From the NCBI GenBank assembly GCA_905116865.2, contig CAJHNH020008450.1, forward strand, positions 353,501 to 417,500: a stretch of DNA of 64,000 nucleotides, read 5' to 3'. The translations under genes and the position numbers were made by a program. The notes under the pieces are model-generated. The model saw nothing but the letters and a program-made list of their open reading frames with translations, was not told the DNA's origin and made no database searches. Origin of the DNA: Candidula unifasciata. Taxonomy: Eukaryota > Mollusca > Gastropoda > Stylommatophora > Geomitridae. Within the stretch, counting starts at the first letter, position 1. Every line of letters starts with the position of its first letter. Below, piece by piece: positions 19,083-30,463 of this stretch.

Positions 19083-19152
<70 letters not shown>
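19083..19152. repeat. Poly(C) tract of 70 bases
   Basis: An uninterrupted run of C. Such runs are rare in genomes and hard to sequence, so the true length is uncertain. Confidence 0.95.
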
Positions 19153-19154
<2 letters not shown>

Positions 19155-20044
19155 ATGACAGATCTATTCTCCAGTTTACATAAACCTGCATTCACTATTC
19201 TTGTGTCCACCAGACCTGCATGTGAAACTTTCAGCCTCAGTCTCTCTGCTGGCTTATCCATAAGATCACCACGGAAACCTGGCTCTGTATCAGGGAAGAA
19301 GGTCATGGTGCTTCGTGGACTGGAGAGATCTCACGTGGGGGATCTCCCATCTGGATAATGACACAGGATATGATGCCTAGAATGTCTGGATCACTGTCTA
19401 GATCTGGCTGGACTGCGAGCACTTTGATCGTACCTCACAGGGCTTAAATTTCTCCCATATGGGTCATCTATCTCGTAACGAGAAGGACTGTCTTCGGAAA
19501 TATTGTGATGATCCATACTGGTCACTATCGAATCGTACAGGACTCGTACTTCTCAGTGTTGTCTCTCTAGACGGTGAGGAACTTCCCTGCATGAAGATAG
19601 TAACCTGAAAATGTACAAATACTTCATGACAGAAAATGATGAGTGGATGGATATATGGGTTTGTATGTTTGTGGATACATGTGGGATGTGTAATATATGG
19701 GCATGTTAATGCATATGGTGTTTGCATGTATGTATTGTGGGTGTACAACGTCTCCTACTTGTCTTTGCTGGGTATATAAAGGATCACTTTTATCGTACAG
19801 CTACATCAGGGCTCCAGTCTCAGCTCCCAGATCCTCAAAGCACTTTCCACAACTCTAGTAGAAGTGCGGACACTGCTGTGGTCTGGTCTATATTCACCTT
19901 GCTGTGTGTTTCCATCTGACCTGGCATTCTAAAAAAATCAGTCCCTGGTACTTGAAGTCTTTTTCTGTTTTTGCTGCTGTCATAACTTCTCTTGTGTCAA
20001 TCCTGCTCTTGTGTCAATCCTGTTTTTAAAGTCACTTACTGCAA

Positions 20045-20240
20045 TGGCTATTTCCCCTGGTCTCTGGGTAGTCAGATCGGACGCCCGTGTGTACTTTGCG
20101 GTGGGAAATCAGCGTGACCAGGCAAAATTTGGAGTTCATTTTTATTTGAGCCGTTGATACAGACTGGGTGGAGTTAAAACAGAGCACTTACGGGTTTACT
20201 ACTGTTGTGCCATGATGTTGATCTGTTGTAAAACTGACAA
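20045..20240 (+). mobile_element. SINE family C, copy 1 (partial)
   Basis: GGTCTCTGGGTAGTCAGATC, then CAGAGCACTTACGGGTTTAC and a CATGATGTTGATC end match the copy at 33390-33770. Confidence 0.7.
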
Positions 20241-21240
20241 CGGGTAGGTCTGAAGTTACTGTGAGTAGATATGTTAGCAGTCCTTGCTATGTCAACAGAT
20301 TCATGCACTAAGTATTCCCAACCTGGATTAAATTCTGGGGTCAGTATTATAAGAGACTCCACATCTTCCTATTTGCAGTCAGCGTGTCACTGGAAAGATC
20401 TACACCTTACAACATGTGTCAAACAACCAAGAAACAAACATTTCATGAAACCAAAAAGGAACAAACGACACAAGTGCTTACCATTCTGTGTTACTGCTTA
20501 GTGGCTGGTTGTTGTTGCAGGTAGAAAGCAAAGAGGTAACCGTTGCAGAATGAGATCGCCACTGACATGGCCAGCATACAGCTCCAATCACCAGGAACAT
20601 CTGACAAGTCAAGTTGGTCATCCCCGTGTTACATGTGGGTGGCCAGCATTGATCAACGGACTGATTTGTCCCCTTTGGGCTGCTACCGCACCTGGATGGA
20701 GGGGGAGCATACAGTAAATAATACTGAGAGTGAAAGAGACAAATTAGCCAGCTTTGAATGTGGAAATATCAGCATAGTAAACTGTGGTCACGCTCTTTCT
20801 CTTCTTGTCTTCCTCCTCTTCCTCATTTTGCTGAAACAAATTCATGACATTTGCTGCAGGTTCATTGTTTCACTGTGCCCAAGTATTCAGGACATCTACC
20901 TATCCACCCAAAAAAACAACCCAATGATCAAAGATTCCTTATCCACCTATTCACCCAGCTCCTCTCCAATCAACCAACCCAATCAACAGACAATTTCCAG
21001 TTATTACTTTTTGCTGTAACTCACCACCAGACACTGGGTTTGTACCATAACAATAAATCTTCAGTTAAAAATGAAATTATAGTCAATTATAACGCTATAA
21101 ACTCGTTCAAGAACTGGTAAATCACTGATTGCTATCTTTATGGTAAAACTCAGATTTTAGAATAAGAAGGTACCAGTTTATCATTATTCACTGATTATGA
21201 CGAAGCTGTATATATCAAAAAGAACAACAACTAAAGCATG
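20241..21240. other. Intergenic, no supported gene
   Basis: A longer open stretch near 20543-21019 lacks homology and a proper ATG context; see the rejected list. Confidence 0.4.
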
Positions 21241-21244
21241 GGTG

Positions 21245-21425
21245 GTAAAATGCACGCACGCACGCACGCACACACACACCCACCCACTCACTTAAACACA
21301 CCCCCATTCACCCATACATACCTACTTACCCACATAGACACGCACAATCCACATACAAAAAAACCGCAGACTCACATACATACATGCACAAACACAGACA
21401 CGCATATGCAGGCAGGCAGACCCAG
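21245..21425. repeat. Degenerate (CA)n / (CACG)n microsatellite
   Basis: CACGCACGCACGCACACACA followed by about 150 bases of decayed CACA/ACAT words. Confidence 0.8.
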
Positions 21426-21589
21426 AGAAAATTCATACAGACATTATTTAGAATTTGTATAAGTCACGATTAAAGATGTTTGATTGAAGAAAAAAATTAC
21501 AATGCTATAAATTACAGCAAAAGCCTCACTTGTGGCCCGTTTCCAGCATCCACCCAGAGGGTGACGCAAATATAAAACCGCCACCCTCT

Positions 21590-21810
21590 GGGGGAGAGGC
21601 TGGTGTGGAACCCCGCCCAACCAGCAGTCCGCAGGTACTATATGTTCATTGTTTCAATCACTGACGTTTTAAACACCGCGGAAAACGACCCACCGACCGA
21701 CGTACGACTTGAACCGCGTCCCATACCTAATCCTACATTCTGGCGTACCTGCTTCCTTGAACTGGCGAACGACGTAACCACTGAGCCACGCATGAGACCC
21801 AGCGGTCAAC
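21590..21810 (-). mobile_element. Possible tRNA-derived SINE
   Basis: On the reverse strand GCGTGGCTCAGTGGTTACGT is a near-ideal tRNA A box, and CGGTTCAAGTCG about 65 bases on is B box-like. The spacing is long. No second copy is seen in the window. Confidence 0.35.
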
Positions 21811-21894
21811 CCTGTTTGAGCTGCTCGTTTCTCCAGGCCGGTTTGATGTTTGTCTAACGGGTGGGTGAATCTGGTTTTTTGCGTCGTGCTGAAT

Positions 21895-22050
21895 AAAATG
21901 TAATGTGGTCAGCATCACGACAGCCACCTTTACTTCCGGGACTGCACTCGGTACCCACTCAAGGCTGGGTCGACCTGGGAGCCAAGGTCATTGTTTTAAA
22001 AAAAGTCAAGTGAGCGATCCCACGACCTTCCGATCCGCGTCGACTACCTA
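21895..22050 (-). mobile_element. SINE family B, copy 2 (partial)
   Basis: GGTACCCACTCAAGGCTGGG and TCGACCTGGGAGCCAAGGTC are the reverse of the family B body. Confidence 0.8.
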
Positions 22051-22079
22051 TGCCGCAGTGAGAACACCTAATGATATTT

Positions 22080-22360
22080 CTATACAACTAACAATAGTGG
22101 GAAGCCGCGGTAGAGTAGTGGCTAGACAATGGCCTACTGAGCCTAAGGTCGGATCTGTATTGTCTGTCCTTTACAGGATATGTGCAGCGTTCTTTCCACA
22201 TCTACGTTCAGTGGTTTGTCACTGCCTACTAAATGGTCGGCTGTCGATACCATAGTAGGACTGCTAAATGACCTACAGCTGGGATGGAACCCGGCACCAC
22301 GAAGCGCGATCGTAACGCCTAAGTCACAGACGCTGACTGTACCAGTTACGGAAAAACAAT
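22080..22360 (-). mobile_element. SINE family A, copy 2
   Basis: In reverse: a B box-like GGGTTCCATCCCAGC, then the GGCAG-AAACCACTGAACGTA-like body and the tail. Diverged from the copy at 4468. Confidence 0.65.
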
Positions 22361-22376
22361 AACTAGTACTGCGGGG

Positions 22377-22806
22377 TGTTGTTGTCGAAATCCAGGGATT
22401 CATGTTGACAAGGGTACTATCAGGTACTACCCCGCTCTTGTCAACATGAATCCATGTATTTCGACAACAACCACCAGGTACTACCCCGCCCCGTCAACAT
22501 AAATCCATGTATTTCGACAACAACCAGGTACTACCCCGCCCCGTCAACATGAATCCATGGATTTCAACAACAACCAGGTACTACCCCGCCCTTGTCAACA
22601 TGAATCCATGTATTTCGACAACAACACCAGGTACTACCCCGCCCCGTCAACATGAATCCATGCATTTCGACAACAACCAGGTACTACCCCGCCCCGTCAA
22701 CATGAATTTATGGATTTCAACAACAACCAGGTACTACCCCGCCCCGTCAACATGAATCCATGGATTTCGACAACAACCACCAGGTACTACCCCGCCCTTG
22801 TCAACA
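22377..22806. repeat. About 50-bp minisatellite, 8 copies, opening with an inverted unit
   Basis: The unit is CAGGTACTACCCCGCCCCGT, then CAACATGAATCCATGGATTT and CGACAACAAC. The first unit (22377-22413) is in reverse orientation to the next (22434-22472), which makes a hairpin of about 37-bp arms and a 20-base loop at the edge of the array. Confidence 0.9.
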
Positions 22807-22959
22807 TGCACGTGACACAAGACAACCAGCTGACCTGCTCTATGGACAGCCATATTTCCACAATGTACGACTGGTTGTTGGGAATGGCCACGTCATCGCA
22901 GACACACAGCACGTGCAACAGGTCCAGGAACCAGTAATTCTGCTACAAGAGATCAGCAC

Positions 22960-23085
22960 AATATCATCTACCAATGCTGAAGTTACTCTACTACCACTAT
23001 CAACATTAACCACAACCACAGCTGCTACTATTGGCAGCACCCTCACCACAAACAGCACAATAACTGCTACTATTACCTGCAACTT
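22960..23085. repeat. Low-complexity ACA/CTA-rich stretch
   Basis: Decayed trinucleotide-type words (CTACTA, ACCACAACCACA). Similar stretches at 42215-42360 and 45120-45260 read in the other orientation. Confidence 0.45.
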
Positions 23086-23185
23086 TTCTGTCAGAATTCT
23101 GCTGTTTCCTATATTATATTACCATTATTATATAAAGTTGCTTCTTCTCCACACTCCTCTTTTTTTTCACTTTTTCTTCGTCGTC

Positions 23186-23249
23186 TTCTTCTTCTTCTTC
23201 TTCTTCTTCTTCTTCTTCTTCTTCTTCTTCTTCTTCTTCTTCTTCTTCG
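23186..23249. repeat. (CTT)n microsatellite, about 20 repeats
   Basis: A near-perfect run of CTT in this interval. Confidence 0.95.
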
Positions 23250-23883
23250 TCTGATGCTGCTGCTGTCCCTGCTGCCACCTCTGTCTGTTCTCCCATTGCG
23301 TCACTCAATGAGATCAAATCACACACAGTTTGCTGTATACGAAAGTCACCTCCGTGAAATTGGGGGGCACAAGTGCATTTATAGGGCTGTTATTTGTCAC
23401 TTTACAATACGCCATATGCAGTAAAGTGAATTCTTGCTCCAAATACGACAAATGAAGTTTTATATTATATTACGTTATACAGTCGTATATTATATTTTAG
23501 CAACTTCATATGGTTTCCTTGAGATCAGCACATTTAAAACATTTATTAGTAAACAAATAAGTTTAAAGAAATGTGCTGTTTCAGGCAGTAAAGTGGTCTG
23601 CCTTTAGTCCTCCTGCAATCAATTGATACATGACAAGGCAGATGTGTTCAAGGCCTTTTAACTATTACCTAGTCCCACCCCCCCCCCCTTTTTTTTTCAC
23701 AACATGGTCACAATATTGCCAAACAGACTCAACACTATTATGTCATTGTATCCCTCTTCCTTTCTCTTCACCTTTCGACCGCAACCTTCGAAAATACCAG
23801 GCCAATCAAGTTCTCACAATACACTCCACAATTTATTCTACAAGTTTCTCTTTAGCTTCATGCAGCTTATTTAGCAGTCGTTT
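23250..23883. other. Intergenic, nothing recognised
   Basis: AT-rich; no gene seen. Confidence 0.4.
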
Positions 23884-24190
23884 ACATAGTGTGTCAGTGT
23901 AACATCTGCGTCGATGTGTATTTGTTAACATACACACATATAGTGTGCCAGTGTACCATCTGCGTCGATGTCTATTTGTTAACATACACACATATAGTGT
24001 GCCAGTGTACCATCTGCGTCGATGTGTATGTGTGAACGTACATAAATATAGTGGCTAGTGTACCATCTGCGTCGATGTGTATGTGTTAACATGCATACAT
24101 ATAGTGTGCCAGTTTACAAGCTGCTTACATAAATATAGTGGCCAGTGTACCTGATGTGTCGATGTGCATGTGTGAACATACTTACGTGTG
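23884..24190. repeat. About 57-bp tandem repeat, 5 copies
   Basis: ATATAGTGTGCCAGTGTACC, then ATCTGCGTCGATGTGTAT and GTTAACATACAC, repeat with increasing decay. Confidence 0.85.
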
Positions 24191-24294
24191 TAAATGTGTG
24201 TTACATAAATACATTCATGTGTTGAATAAACTACTGCAGAAGAGGAAAGACCTGCTGCAGCTCACAGGTGAGACAGGACAATATACTCACCCGA

Positions 24295-24365
24295 AGATTC
24301 CTCATGAGCTTCTGTCGGTTCTTGTTGGTGCTTCTGTCGGTTCTTGTTGGTGCTTCCGTTGACGT
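24295..24365. repeat. 25-bp duplication
   Basis: CTTCTGTCGGTTCTTGTTGG occurs twice in tandem, followed by a third partial copy. Confidence 0.7.
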
Positions 24366-24811
24366 ACATAAATCTCTGTACATAAACTGTAAGGCGGTGA
24401 TGGCCCTGGGGGGTTGCCCAATTATCGGGTGTGATATGCAGTGTCCGGCACACGTCTCAGCTGAGGGCCCTTGAGTAAACAGTCTGGCCTTTTTGTGAAT
24501 TTAGGTGGACACTTTGGCAAGGAACACGAACATGCAGATGGCAGCATTACAAAGGCACAGACACAAGTTTGTCAACCCGGCTAATTTTTGCCATAGAAAT
24601 GATATGTATTGTGTAAGAATGTTTGTCGGCACCAGGCCATGACATCCACATGGGGTCCTCATAGAATATCCCAGTGCGGCTGGTGTCACAGACACAAGGC
24701 GTGCGCCTGCATGTATTAATTGTTGTTAGCTAGCGCTCAAGGTTAATGTATTGTTGGTTGGAGGTTTTAGTCTGTTCATTCTTCGTAAGCAAGTAGCCTG
24801 TTTAGGTTATC

Positions 24812-25545
24812 ATCTTGTCTGTGCGATGTAGTCTGGCTGTATGTATATCTCTTGTCTGTGCGATGTAGTCTGGCTGTACGTATATCTCTTGTCTGTGCGA
24901 TGTAGTCTGGCTGTATGTATATCTCTTGTCTGTGCGATGTAGTCTAGATGTATGTATATCTTTTGTCTGTGCGATGTAGTCTGGCTGTATGTATATCTCT
25001 TGTCTGTGTGATGTGGTCTGGCTGTATGTATATCTCTTGTCTGTGCGATGTAGTCTGGCTGTATGTATATCTCTTGTCTGTGCGATGTAGTCTGGCTGTA
25101 TGTATATCTCTTGTCTGTGCGATGTAGTCTGGATGTATGTATATCTCTTGTCTGTGCGATGTAGTCTGGCTGTATGTATATCACTTGTCTGTGTGATGTG
25201 GTGGTCTGGCTGTATGTGTATCTCTTGTATGTGCGATGTGGTCTGGCTGTATGTGTATCTCTTGTCTGTGCGATGTAGTCTGGCTGTATGTATATATCTC
25301 TTGTCTGTGCGATGTAGTCTGGCTATATCTGTTGTCTGTGCGATGTAGTCTGGCTGTATGTATATCTCTTGTCTGTGCGATGTAGTCTGACTATGTATAT
25401 CTTTTGTCTATGCGATGTAGTCTGGCTGTATGTATATATTTTGTCTGTGCGATGTAGTCTGGCTGTATGTATATCTCTTGTCTGTGTGATGTGGTCTGGC
25501 TGTATGTATATCTCTTGTCTGTGCGATGTGGTCTGGCTGTATGTA
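24812..25545. repeat. 37-bp minisatellite, about 20 copies
   Basis: TGTGCGATGTAGTCTGGCTG plus TATGTATATCTCTTGTC in tandem with point variants and a few length variants. Confidence 0.95.
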
Positions 25546-25899
25546 CAGCAGTCTGTCTGTTTGTCTTGAAACCTATTTGTCGGTCTGCTAGCAAGTTTTT
25601 TTTTTTTAAACTCATTATTCACACAATCAAGTATCCAGCCACTATCCCATCTGTGCATGTAGTCGGCCGTCAATGTCTGTCTCCCAGCCTAATGACCCAT
25701 TCCTCGACCCAGTTACACAGACGCATGTCTAAGAGCTGACCCAGCCAGTAACCCACCCACCCACTATATGCATGTGGTCACCTTGCGAATGATCCATGTC
25801 TGCCTAACAATCAAGTCGTCTAGCTGCCTAACTACATCCCCATGCCCACACATCCAGCCATGTATTCAAAAGTATGTCTGCATGCCCGCTGATTCCTTC

Positions 25900-26110
25900 A
25901 TCTAAGGAACCATGCGGATGAGAATCACCCGTGGAGAGGTCCTGGAAACTGCGTTTAACCATAAGATTATACTGCGGCCCCTGGCAAAACCAGGTTGGGG
26001 CTCCATCTATAGACCTACTCAACTATGTACTCCCCCATTTCACCAAACTGTCCCCACCTCCCAAGGTCATCTGTTATGTTGTGGTTACCCCCTGTGAGGC
26101 AGTCTTAAGT
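25900..26110 (+). repeat. Dispersed repeat family D, copy 2
   Basis: ATGCGGATGAGAATCACCCG, GAGAGGTCCTGGAAACTGCG and GATTATACTGCGGCCCCTGG are shared with 26635-26770 and 37960-38080. Confidence 0.7.
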
Positions 26111-26399
26111 GTGTGTTCTTTTTTCTAATTATTGTTCATTTCTTTCTTTCTTCTTTCGGGCTATCCCATATGGCTCTATCTATTTCTGCATATCAGTTAG
26201 ATGCCCACCAAGAATATTGCAAAAAGCACGAACTCTGTAGGTCCAGTGGTGATCCCAAGGGATTTCAGTAAAAACTGCAACTGTAAACAGAACGACACAT
26301 CCGTGAAACAACCTACCTATGACCTTCAGAGCGCAAGGCAAACGGCTGACAACTACACCACGGATTTTATTATGAGGTCCATTCAGTAGCAGCTCTAGT

Positions 26400-26500
26400 T
26401 GCTTCTCCTGATATTGACCCCATCACCCACTGAGTGCTGATTGGTCTACAACATTTAGGTCTAACCCTACATGCCCAATCAGCCTGAAAATGTGGAAACA
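26400..26500 (+). mobile_element. SINE family B, copy 3 (3' part)
   Basis: CATCACCCACTGAGTGCTGA, TTGGTCTACAACATTTAGGT and GCCCAATCAGCCTGAAAATG match the 3' half of the family. Confidence 0.75.
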
Positions 26501-26634
26501 GTTTCTTCACTCTATTTGCTTCGCTTTTAATTACTAGCTATCAATTTCGTACAGAACTAACTGCCTTGATTGTTTTGTTAGATCTGAAGTACACATATCC
26601 CTACCCAAGTAAGTTAATACAATTAAGTGCAACC

Positions 26635-26770
26635 ACGCAGATGAGGATCACCTGCAGAGAGGTCCCGGAAACCAGTTTAAACGTTAGGTTATATTGCGAC
26701 CCCTGGCTAGGGCTTGAAAATAACGAAAGACTGTATCCCATAAGGGGGATAACAAAGATACTGTATTGAA
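26635..26770 (+). repeat. Dispersed repeat family D, copy 3
   Basis: GCAGATGAGGATCACCTGCA, GGTTATATTGCGACCCCTGG and CTGTATCCCATAAGGGGGAT follow the family order. Confidence 0.7.
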
Positions 26771-27149
26771 CATCCCTGCCTAACAATGTAAAAAAAAAAT
26801 GCATGCAAATGAACTGTTGATATGTAATCATCTAGTGAATGTTTATACATCTCATTGTAGATTGAACTGTTACTTTTAGATGTTCTCTTTCTCCCATCTA
26901 CAGTTCTGATCTGGTGTCTCTTCATGTGCTACTTCTGATATGGGTCTTTTATATTTTGTTGTTGTTGTTGTTGTTGCAGGAAAATGTGTGAAAATTTGAG
27001 CCAGAGGAGGTAAAAATGTGGTTTAAGCGTCAGACATGAGAGTGAAGGCTGAATGGGAAAAGGTACAGAATGTGAAATATTAAAGTTAAATACAATTGTT
27101 AATATAAAAGTAGTTTGTTATAACATGGAGCACAAAACTGAGACCTGAC

Positions 27150-27612
27150 CTGCACTGAAGTGATCTGACAGGACCTGCACTGACCCGAACGACCTGACCT
27201 GCACTGATCTGAAGCGGCCTGACTTGAAGTGACATGACCCCACCTGCACTGACCTGAAGCGACCTGACCTGCACTGACCCAACCTGCACAGCCCTGACAT
27301 ACCTGCACAGCCTGACCCTACCTGCACAGCCTGACCTCACCTGCACAGCCTGACCTCACCTGCACAGCCTGAACTCACCTGCACAGCCTGACCTCACCTG
27401 CACAGCCTGACCTCACCTGCACAGCCTGACCTCACCTGCACAGCCTGAACTCACCTGCACAGCCTGACCTCACCTGCACAGCCTGACCTCACCTGCACAG
27501 CCTGACCTCACCTGCACTGACCCGACCTGCACAGCCTGACCTCACCTGCACTGACCCGACCTGCACAGCTTGACCTGCACTGACCCGACCTCACCTGCAC
27601 TGACCTGCAAAG
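27150..27612. repeat. 19-bp minisatellite (CCTGACCTCACCTGCACAG), about 24 copies
   Basis: Tandem units, regular in the middle (27300-27520) and more variable at both ends. It abuts the next array without a spacer. Confidence 0.95.
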
Positions 27613-28125
27613 CCCTGACTTGAACAGAACAGCTGAACCAAACAGAACAGCTGAACCAAACAGAACAGCTGAACCAAACAGAACAGCTGAACCAAACAGA
27701 ACAGCTGAACCGAACAGAACAGCTGAACCTAACGGAACAGCTGGACTGAACAGAACAGCTGGACTGAACAGAACAGCTGAACCAAACAGAACAGCTGAAC
27801 TAAACAGAACAGCTGAACAGAACAGCTTAACTGAACAGAACAGCTAAACTGAACAGAACAGCTGAACTGAACAGAACAGCTGAACCGAACAGAACAGCTG
27901 AACTGAACAGAACAGCTGAACTGAACAGAACAGCTGAACTGAACAGAACAGCCGAACTGAACAGAACAGCCGAACTGAACAGAACAGCTGAACCGAACAG
28001 AACAGCCGAACCAAACAGAACAGCTGAACCAAACAGAACAGCTGAACCAAACAGAACAGCTGAACCAAACAGAACAGCTGAACCAAACAGAACAGCTGAA
28101 CCAAACAGAACAGCTGAACCAAACA
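27613..28125. repeat. 18-bp minisatellite (AACAGAACAGCTGAACCA), about 28 copies
   Basis: Regular 18-bp units. The length is a multiple of three, so frames stay open on both strands (NRTAEP / CSVWFS repeats). Not coding. Confidence 0.95.
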
Positions 28126-29245
28126 GCTAGCAGCCCCAGATATACCCTCAACCCTCATAGCCCCTGATGCACCCACAACTCTCAACACTAGCAGCCCCTG
28201 ATGTACCCACAACCCTTACAGCCCCTGATGTACCCACAACCCTTACAGCCCCTGATGTACCCACAACACTTACAGCCCCTGATGTACCCACAACCCTTAC
28301 AGCCCCTGATGTACCCACAACCCTTACAGCCCCTGATGTACCCTCGACACTTACAGCCCCTGATGTACCCACAACACTTACAGCCCCTGATGTACCCTCA
28401 ACACTTACAGCCCCTGATGTACCCACAACACTTACAGCCCCTGATGTACCCTCAACACTTACAGCCCCTGATGTACCCACAACTCTCAACACTTACAGCC
28501 CCTGATGTACCCACAACTCTCAACACTTACAGCCCCTGATGTACCCACAACTCTCAACACTTACAGCCCCTGATGTACCCACAACACTAGCAGCCCCTGA
28601 TGTACCCACAACCCTTACAGCCCCTGATGTACCCACAACACTTACAGCCCCTGATGTACCCACAACTCTCAACACTTACAGCCCCTGATGTACCCACAAC
28701 TCTCAACCCTTACAGCCCCTGATGTACCCACAACCCTTACAGCCCCTGATGTACCCACAACTCTCAACCCTTACAGCCCCTGATGTACCCACAACTCTCA
28801 ACACTTACAGCCCCTGATGTACCCACAACTCTCAACACTTACAGCCCCTGATGTACCCACAACTCTCAACACTTACAGCCCCTGATGTACCCACAACTCT
28901 CAACACTTACAGCCCCTGATGTACCCACAACTCTCAACACTTACAGCCCCTGATGTACCCACAACTCTCAACACTTACAGCCCCTGATGTACCCACAACT
29001 CTCAACACTTACAGCCCCTGATGTACCCACAACTCTCAACACTTACAGCCCCTGATGTACCCACAACTCTCAACACTTACAGCCCCTGATGTACCCACAA
29101 CTCTCAACACTTACAGCCCCTGATGTACCCACAACCCTTACAGCCCCTGATGTACCCTCAACACTTACAGCCCCTGATGTACCCACAACCCTTACAGCCC
29201 CTGATGTACCCACAACCCTTACAGTCCCTGATGTACCCACACAAT
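28126..29245. repeat. 27/34-bp minisatellite, about 37 copies
   Basis: CAGCCCCTGATGTACCCACA is followed either by ACCCTTA (27-bp form) or by ACTCTCAACACTTA (34-bp form). The 27-bp form dominates the two ends and the 34-bp form a long central block, so the two lengths spread separately. Confidence 0.95.
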
Positions 29246-29459
29246 AAGTCCTTGTACAAAGTTACTGCATGTCATGTACAACCAATTTCTAAAAAATGGC
29301 AATAAGTTTCAACAATTAACAAAACATCTTATGCAACCTCGAATATTTTGATTTACGTAACAATAAAAACAAAATGTGAAACAATATACGAGAGGTTACA
29401 ATAGAAAAATGGTGTGTTATAAAAACTAGATTGAAATGATTCCCACAACAAAACAAAAC

Positions 29460-29895
29460 TGAGTTGAATTGAGTCAAGAATTGACATCACAGCACTCGGG
29501 ATATTTCGTTATCCTCTTCAGCAGCCAGCGCAGAGTTCCAATACTAATGGTACTGGTCACAATCTGGTTATATGTCCGTCTTGCCTTTCCTCTGAATGAA
29601 GTGAGCCGGCCAGACCCTCTGGTTACACCCAGGTGCCTCATTCTCTCCAGGCCATAATCATCTTCTTTCTCTACTGATTCCGTTGCTTGTTCTTAAAAGG
29701 CCTTGACAACATCTGCCTTGTCATGGCCTGAAGAAAAGATACAAAGTATGCTCACTACCCGTAACCTTTCCAGTGAAGCTTGCCACTCTGCTTGAAGCAT
29801 CCGTGTCTTTACCTTTTTTTAGTATGCTTTCTGTTACAATTACAACATGTGTATGCATCTTGTTCTCTAGCCACCAGAGAGCTGCAGTTACCGAA
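29460..29895 (-). pseudogene. Family 3 LINE: RNase H and C-terminal fragment
   Basis: Two parts collinear with 46200-46800: 29460-29700 (C-terminal region, reverse strand) and 29720-29890 (RNase H part, reading [23 protein letters not shown]). A deletion separates them. Stops and frameshifts are present. Confidence 0.7.
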
Positions 29896-30121
29896 AATAA
29901 CAAAACAAAACTATTACACGTGATAACTAGAAAGCTCTGTGGACAACGAGATAGAGGAAACAACTGAGATGACTGACATTAATTCACGGTAGCATTATTT
30001 TAAAAAATGGCAAGTGAATTGATACATTTTTAGAAATCACCGGGTGTAAAGAAACACGATCACTTATGCCTATCAACACAGGCACATGATGATAATACAG
30101 AAAACATGTCTAGCAAGCTTT

Positions 30122-30420
30122 CTTCTTCTTCTTCTTTGTGTTCACCAGCTGTACACTCTGGCGTAAAGTTCTGGTTGTTCGTCCACTACTGAACTGCAGT
30201 CATGCTCCAGAACCTGAGTGTTGCATGTGCATCAGTTTTACAGATCTGATTCAATTGAATGCAGACTGCTGGTTCCTTGCCTCTCAGGCAGATGCACTCC
30301 GACTTCAAAGGAAGCTCCCCAGTTAGTCGACTCTTACGACATGCTTTTGGGGAGGCAGTGGGTCTATTCTTGTTTTCCCCACAATAGGGCCCCGGAACCC
30401 ACACGGGGTCAAGCTTTCTG
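30122..30420 (-). mobile_element. SINE-like family E, copy 4, nearly full length
   Basis: On the reverse strand it runs from CCCGTGTGGGTTCCGGGGCC through GACCCACTGCCTCCCC, AGCATGTCGTAAGAGTCGAC and GGCAAGGAACCAGCAG to a GAAGAAGAA tail. It lies just downstream of the end of gene B. Confidence 0.8.
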
Positions 30421-30454
30421 TATCTGTTGATGTGCTTCCCTAGTACAACAAGCA

Positions 30455-30463
30455 TTTTATTCA
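30455..30463 (-). terminator. Gene B stop codon overlapping an AATAAA poly(A) signal
   Basis: Read on the reverse strand the coding sequence ends GACATTTGAATAAAATGC. The last A of the TGA stop is the first A of AATAAA. If used, cleavage 10-30 bases on would give a 3' UTR of only about 20 bases before the family E SINE. Confidence 0.5.

Noticed and set aside
19040..19358. Polyproline / polyglycine frames
   Set aside because: Produced by the 70-base poly(C) run.
20543..21019. 158-codon frame with one hydrophobic segment
   Set aside because: No ATG start in context, no homology, no splice partner, codon use unremarkable; lies in repeat-rich intergenic DNA.
27620..28539. NRTAEP, FSCSVW and APDVPTTLT repeat proteins
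   Set aside because: 18- and 27-bp arrays; open on both strands.
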